Assembly: GCA_020152595.1 (NCBI GenBank)
Contig: JAIGNY010000129.1
Location: 60,234-124,233 of the forward strand
Source of the DNA: Chiridota heheva
Taxonomy: Eukaryota > Echinodermata > Holothuroidea > Apodida > Chiridotidae
Direction of reading: 5' to 3'
Length of the DNA: 64,000 nt
Translations under genes and position numbers: made by a program
Shown: positions 58,402-64,000 of the stretch, in pieces
Layout: every line of letters begins with the position of its first letter
Numbering within the stretch: position 1 is the first letter of the stretch
The notes under the pieces: generated by a model
What the model saw: the letters and a program-made list of their open reading frames with translations, nothing else
What the model was told of the DNA's origin: nothing
The model's database searches: none

Positions 58402-58552
58402 ACGACGAGTGAACACACAATTACAATTACAGGGTTGTCACCTGCGTATCGGTTATGATAGTAACAATGCTATCACGAAATGCTTAATATGACCCGGACG
58501 AGAACACAGATACGACGTACGGACAGACATAACATCGACAACCAGTCAATGT
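58402..58552. repeat. Dispersed repeat (pair with 33819-33967)
   Basis: GACGAGTGAACACACAATTA, GGTTATGATAGTAACAATGC and ACGACGTACGGACAGACATA are in the same order as the 33.8-kb copy. Confidence 0.8.
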
Positions 58553-59358
58553 CCACAGCCTTTGATAACCAGTTTTAAATGCAAAGCACCTGACAACCTT
58601 TATTTACTAGGGGATTGCGAGCCACTTAGAATTTAATCAGAGGAGCGTTGGTGTCGTACAGTGTGCTTTCAATGTTATCAGTCAAAAAAGTTTCCCTTTA
58701 ATTCTGTCCCCCTATACTGAAACATTTTCCGCCTCCCCTGAGTCATGAAACTAAAGACATTTTCCTTGGTTCTGATCTTTATTAAAAATCGTTGATAAGA
58801 AAGTGCTCTCACTGCATTTTCTGCCCCCTTGCCCTGAATTCCTTCTGACACCTCTGGGAGATCATACGTGGTAATGTTGTTGGCTTCAGATATCAATTAC
58901 TTTAGGTGGGTGAATCTTGACCGAAATCTTTTTTTTTTAAAGGTGAAAAAAAAGGTGAAGTCTTGAGAGGCCTCTGTGAAGATGCCGTTTGACCGCTGCA
59001 TTAGACTAGGCTTATCTTTCCCTTTGTTTCACTGAATTCACACTGTTCAAGACTTCTGAGCATAGGCGCTTATTAGAAAAAAAGTGTGTTTATAAAAAGT
59101 CATACAATTTTATTTTCGTAAGCACTCCTCATGATTATTATGTCGAATATGGTATTTACAAAAGAAAATGTTATGGTATCCCTGTAATACATCACAAAAT
59201 TTGCTTAAAACTTTGCATAATGTTGCCTGAGATTTTGAAGTGCTATAAATTATTTGCAGATTTTGATGACTTGTTTGCTATTTTCATGGTTTTCAAATCA
59301 ATTTAGGTAATGTTGCTTGCCTTTACCTGATCATGTACCTTATTGTATTTTCTTGCAG
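58553..59358. other. 3' end of the last GCH1 intron
   Basis: Nothing recognised apart from the GTTTGACCGCTGCA segment noted at 53980. The 72-codon minus frame (58678-58896) has no signature. The acceptor region TTGTATTTTCTTGCAG is well formed. Confidence 0.5.
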
Positions 59359-59488
59359 GCACTTGTGTATGGTAATGAGGGGCGTTCAGAAAGTTAGCAG
59401 CAAAACCGTGACCAGCTGCATGTTGGGTGTTTTCCGTGAAGATCCAAAAACTAGAGAGGAATTTCTGACCCTGATAAATCACAGATGA
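59359..59488 (+). CDS. GCH1: GTP cyclohydrolase I terminal coding exon (human exon 6 equivalent)
   Basis: After TTTTCTTGCAG the exon completes the Thr codon and reads [20 protein letters not shown], then [15 protein letters not shown] and LTLINHR, and a TGA at 59486-59488. It aligns to human residues 210-250 and is one residue longer at the C-terminus. Cys of H-L-C (human C212) is the third zinc ligand, and MRGVQK and [11 protein letters not shown] are signature blocks of the T-fold decamer interface. The exon is fully open and conserved, so purifying selection acted until recently, despite the frameshift annotated upstream. The last residues (NHR in place of RS) are species-specific. Confidence 0.97.
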
Positions 59489-59930
59489 GAGAGAGGTAGG
59501 GTGAACTGTGGTGTATGCTGGGTAAAACAGTCAATGAGGATTTCTTTGTATACAACCTCATGAAGACTTGTTTAGTAGGAGACATTCTATTTAGTAATGT
59601 CTGAACGATCGTTATGATCGTTATAGGCCAAGACATTGTCCAACTATTCAAATCTTATTCTTCTGTTTTATTTCAAGATTCCTTTCTTTGATAGACTTAT
59701 ATGTAGTCCACTTTGATATAGAAATTTCATTTTTCTTTATTCAAAGATTTTAATAAGGAAACGCAATTTTATGAATTACAGTACAAATTGTACTGTATAA
59801 AAAATATGTGTAATTTCTATTTGTAATATGCACCAACTTGTAATTTATATATAACCAAAGTGTACAGGAGTTGATTACATCGAAATAGTATTTAATTTAT
59901 GGTTAAGTGGCATTGGGTGAAATAAAACCA
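59489..59930 (+). promoter_or_regulatory. GCH1: Probable GCH1 3' UTR with polyadenylation signal
   Basis: AT-rich non-coding sequence follows the stop. The first canonical AATAAA is at 59921-59926, about 430 nt after the stop codon. Whether it is used cannot be told from sequence. Confidence 0.5.
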
Positions 59931-61173
59931 CTGCACTTACCAACAGAGGCATACCAAGGAAGGGACAGGAAGAAAGCTGGCCTTCTGAGAGGGTTTTATC
60001 TGCCTGGTTACATGCTTACTGCCAGGTTGGGAGGTAAGATGGGCAACACTTCCAAATTTAAGAAAATGTCCCGAAGGTTGGAGAAATTTCCGTAAAATGA
60101 AGAAAATTTTCCAAACGTTTAAGAACATTTGATGAAAGAGGCAGAAAATTCCACGGAATTGAAAGAAAGCTTCCTGAAATTTTCTGAAAATTGAAGGAGA
60201 TTTCCCGATTTGAGAATGGGAACTTACTTTACCAGTGCAAGTTTTCTGCTTGTAACCTGAAATTTTGGGGATCTTGCCTCCCCCTCCCTGAGAGGTCACC
60301 ATTCCTATGCCAAACAAAAGTTTTGTTAGAATTAATGGATAGTTTAGAGATGAGATTCTTGTATGAAATAAGACAAAAATAACTGAAAAAACTACTTTCA
60401 TATCTTAATTATTTGGGTCAAAAGATGCTAAGAGTTTACATGAATCCAAAACAGGGTTATATGAAAGTGACTGGCATACTATATCTACATGAAACCCTCC
60501 TTTTTTGACAATTGTTTGTAGTTTATTAAAATTTAATGTTTTTTCAGAAGGTAAATCATGGTGTTTAACAAATCCGTTTGTCGCAGAAAGGCTGAAAAGA
60601 AATTATGAAGTGATTTCACTCACATCTAGTCTTCTTGCAGTCATTTCCTTAACTGGATACAGTTTTTGAATATTCTCAATGTTGTCCTCTTTCGTATAAG
60701 ATGTACATGCATGGTCCCTTTACTATCAATGACGGATGGATAGAGTTAGGAGGAAATTTGATTATAACCAGAAACAGCAGAGTATTCCCAAATTTAACTA
60801 TTTGAAATAATCTCAGGTTAGAAGGGAGGTTTTATGCATTGTATAGTAAGTTATTGTTTTATATTTTCTGTACAAGAAATATATAATGGAATATAAAAAT
60901 CTCTTTATTTGTGTATATTCCATATGAATGTTAAATTAATATCTGTAATATAATATTGCATTTAATGATGATTCTTTTAAGCAGAACGGTTTTAGTGCAG
61001 ATAATTTCTTTAGATAATGATTCATGACAAATGGCCCAAGTTTAAAGTTAAATCATTCTCCTTATCCATGAAAGCCTTATCCCTGGTTTCTCTGGTACAA
61101 GTGGATTAAAGTCCAAGACTTTTCTGACAGGACACCAGTCCATCATAGGTTAAATCCCCAACACTGATCTAAC
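59931..61173. other. Downstream flank, nothing recognised except a MITE scrap
   Basis: At 60680-60712, TGTTGTCCTCTTTCGTATAA and the bases after it match the right-arm interior of the TTAA-type MITE. The 59937-60401 (-) frame of 154 codons is unrecognised; its plus strand has repeated GAAATTTTCCG-like motifs (60080-60210), so it is probably spurious. Confidence 0.45.
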
Positions 61174-61239
61174 TGAGTCAGGTAGCTCAGTTGTAAAGCA
61201 CACGACTGAGATGCTGGAGGTACCCGGATCCAAAACCTC
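61174..61239 (+). mobile_element. tRNA-derived SINE head (degenerate)
   Basis: GAGTCAGGTAGCTCAGTTGT, AAAGCACACGACTGAGATGC and TGGAGGTACC match the reverse complement of 3656-3723. The A box is recognisable (61183-61200) and the B box is decayed (GGATCCAAAACC). The following segment to about 61440 (CTTGCTCAAGGATGATACAA and AGAATCCAACCCAGTACCT) is probably the SINE body or a second tRNA-like repeat. Confidence 0.65.
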
Positions 61240-61534
61240 GGACAGGTCTTACCAGTTTTTCCATTATAGAGTCTTGCCAAGTTCCCTAAGGGAGGATCAT
61301 GTACAAACAAACAAACAACTCATTTCACAACAGAGTATACTGAAGCAAGTGGAATATTGTCTTGCTCAAGGATGATACAACACAGGACCCATGTCGAGAA
61401 TCCAACCCAGTACCTTTGGACACTGCCACTGCACTTTGTTCCAACTTTCATAGAAGGTAAAGATAAAGTCCTTTGTTAAGAATGACCAGCACTCCTTCAA
61501 ATATCATGAGTGGTAAAAGCAACTGTAATATTAA

Positions 61535-62455
61535 TGTATTAGAAGTCCTGGTATTCCAAAAATGTATTAGAAATCCTGGTATTCCAAGATGTATTAAAAA
61601 TCCTGGTATTCCAAAATATATTAGAAGTTCTGTATTCCAAGATGTATTAGAAATCCTGGTATTCCAAAATGTATTAGAAATTCTGGTATTCTAAAATGTA
61701 TTAGAAATTGGTATTCCAAAATGTATTAGAAATCCTGCTATTCCAAAATGTATTAGAAATCCTGGTAATCCAAAAATGTATTAGAAATCCTGCTATTCCA
61801 AAAATGTATGAGAAATCCTGGTATTCCAAAAATGTATTTGAAATCCTGATATTTCACGATGTATTAGAAATCCTGGTATTACAAAATGTATTAGAAATCC
61901 TGATATTCCAAAATTTATTAGAAATCCTATTCCAGAATGCATTAGAAATCCTGATATTCCAAAATGCATTATGATCCTGATATTCCAAAATTTATTAGAA
62001 ATCCCATTCCAAAATGCATTAGAAATCCTGATATTCCAAAATTTATTAGAAATCCTATTCCAGAATGCATTATAAATCCTGATATTCCAAAATGCATTAT
62101 AATCCTGATATTCCAAAATGCATTAGATGCATTAGAAATCCTGATATTCCAAAATGTATCATTATCCTGATATTCCAAATGCATTAGATGCATTAGAAAT
62201 CCTGATATTCCAAAATGTATGAGAATCCTGATATTCCAAAATGCATTAGATGCATTAGAAATCCTAACATTCCAAAATGCATTAGATGCATTAGAAATCC
62301 TGATATTCCAAAAATGCATTAGATGCATTAGAAATCCTGATATTCAAAAATGTATTAGAATCCTGACAATATACAAATTATTAGAAATCCACATATTCCA
62401 AGATGTATTAGAAATCATTATATTCCAAAATGTATTCCAAAATATTCCAAAGTTT
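61535..62455. repeat. 27-bp minisatellite with 36-bp variants, about 32 copies
   Basis: Unit TATTCCAAAATGTATTAGAA plus ATCCTGG. In the right half the TGCATTAGATGCATTAGAAA extension makes 36-bp units. Both are multiples of 3, so repeat peptides are open on both strands (up to 119 codons on -). These are artefacts. Confidence 0.95.
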
Positions 62456-64000
62456 TATATGATAACTAAATCTTGTTCAATGTTTTATAACTTTAGAGGT
62501 GTGAAATAATCTAAGATTCATATTTATATCAAAGACAAATTATATTTGTTAATATTTTAATAACAAACTTATTACATGATATTGTAATTATTGGTAACAT
62601 ATAAGCATATATATTGATTAAATGTATTGATTTTTGTGTGTTGATTATATCAAACAAATGTAGTGATTGTTATGTGGTATATATTTTAGTGTAGTTCTTA
62701 TTTTGTTTCACATCGTGACAGCTTGATGCAGTGCTTCAGGGGTGGCGCTAAAGTGGTGGGACTGGGGGTAAAATTTGAAAAGTGTCATTGCATTCAGTAT
62801 TTGTCTGATTGTGCTTGGACAGGTTACCCCCCCCCCCTCTCCCCTCCCCAGTGGGGGATGGACATCCCTGTCTGCCACCAATGCCACTTCCGTAGTGGTT
62901 TGCAAGCACATGATTAGATGATATTAGCAGTCAAGGGCAATGAAAGACCCTAAACACGCCCTCCCCATTGGAGAAAAAATATATATTAAAACCGTGGTGT
63001 GCAGCTATTATGCAGCGGAGGGTCAGGTGGTCAATACAATGTAAGAGATGAATTGGTGTCTCCCCATAAAAACAATTCTTTGTCTGCCACTTGTCAGGGG
63101 AATAAAATATTAATCCCTTAAATTTTGCAGTACTTTTTAAGTGGGTGTTTGTAGTTCTGCAGTGAGATATTTACTTGCTGCACATGATCAGCCGAGTTAA
63201 AGTGCAAAATCAATTTGACATTTTGTTGAACCTCCAGGCTGGGAAGAAAGCTTTGTTTGTAGTAATGGCATGTATTGCTGTATTTATTTATTGTTGTATT
63301 TATTTATTGCTGTATTTATTTATTGCTTTGATACTGTTGCAGCTTGAATAAGGTTTTGATAGTTGTCACAACTTTGTAATGAACTGTTGCATAATTTTTC
63401 TAATAGTGAAGTATTGCAAATTAATCCATAATTAATCCAATAGTGAACTATTGCATAATTAATCCAAATAAACTTAATTTTGGTACAACTTTCTTCAAAT
63501 GCTGAGTTGGAATCACCTGAAAAAGGAAAAAAACCTTTAAATGCTTAAAGATTTTAAAAGTGTTTATTGATGCATTTTCAGAGTATGATTGTAATACATG
63601 AGTTTTCATAGATGCTTTAGAAATAATGTATTTTGTATTCCTGTGGAGAAACCTGCAGTTGGGTGGGAGAATGAAAAGACATACAATACTGTGGATACAA
63701 ATACTTGCTGTGGTCAAGAGTGCTTTAGATGACCAGTATCACAGCTAGTCTTGAGGCCAGTGGGAAATTTGGCACTCGGGGCCCCCTAAAAAACATATCG
63801 CAGTGACATTGCTCGGGCCTCTTGATATTTCTCCCTTCCCACCCTATTGTTGTGCCACTGCTAAAGACAACAATTTTGGTTACAAATATTAGGTGGAGAA
63901 AGTGTACTTCAGAAGAATTGTTTATTTCAGCTTATTTTTGAAATCTTTTAACAATGAAAACATTGTATGGAACTTTCTTCAGATGTATCTAAGCGTGTTT
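62456..64000. other. Downstream flank, nothing firmly recognised
   Basis: AT-rich. A C-rich run lies at 62827-62850. Tandem TGCTGTATTTATTTAT units (about 3 copies) lie at 63272-63330, and a GAACTATTGCATAATTAATCC direct repeat at 63385-63465. The 89-codon minus frame (63448-63717) has no signature. Confidence 0.45.

Noticed and set aside
62745-62900. hAT-like MITE starting CAGGGGTGGCGCTAAAG
   Set aside because: The left end resembles a hAT terminus, but no matching right inverted repeat or target duplication was found.

Overview
The window is eukaryotic DNA: an intron-rich, repeat-rich, AT-leaning stretch from what is probably a marine invertebrate, most plausibly a deuterostome such as an echinoderm. 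That placement is inferred from the vertebrate-like exon structure of the one host gene and from the mix of non-LTR retrotransposons, hAT and TTAA-type MITEs and tRNA-derived SINEs. It is not proven by the sequence.

I recognise one host gene, on the + strand: the 3' part of GTP cyclohydrolase I (GCH1), the first enzyme of tetrahydrobiopterin synthesis. Five exons lie at 10578-10687, 29833-29888, 32788-32819, 45736-45819 and 59359-59488. They have canonical splice sites, intron phases that join correctly, and zinc ligands in the expected exons. Together they cover about human residues 115-250. The first coding exon was not found and is probably upstream of base 1. The exon at 45736 lacks one base relative to the family, which shifts the frame and gives a premature stop. 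This is either an assembly or sequencing error, or a broken allele.

Everything else is intron or flank. From 1 to 10.5 kb (the intron before the first visible exon) there are 42-bp, 22-bp and 26-bp minisatellites, a retrotransposon 3' end, a tRNA-SINE, a TTAA-type MITE and an L2-like 3' end. From 10.7 to 29.8 kb there are many minisatellites, a MITE carrying a nested 1-kb hAT element and a retrotransposon tail, several dispersed repeats and an internally deleted non-LTR copy. From 29.9 to 32.8 kb the intron is short and mostly plain. From 32.8 to 45.7 kb there is an I/R1-like element (gag zinc knuckles plus the start of the endonuclease), next to or interrupted by an opposite-strand L2/CR1-like element, followed by another I-like 3' half. 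From 45.8 to 59.4 kb there is a tandem array seeded from the exon/donor junction, an antisense CR1-like fragment, the best I-like copy (RT, RNase H and C-terminal domain) and the 53-bp and 52-bp arrays. From 59.5 to 64 kb are the 3' UTR or flank, a SINE and a 27-bp array.

Most long open frames here are artefacts of minisatellites whose unit is a multiple of 3 bp, or are fragments of retrotransposon ORFs. No novel multi-gene system is visible. The observations most worth checking are the GCH1 frameshift, the splice-donor-derived tandem array, and the traceable origin of one minisatellite from a dispersed repeat.
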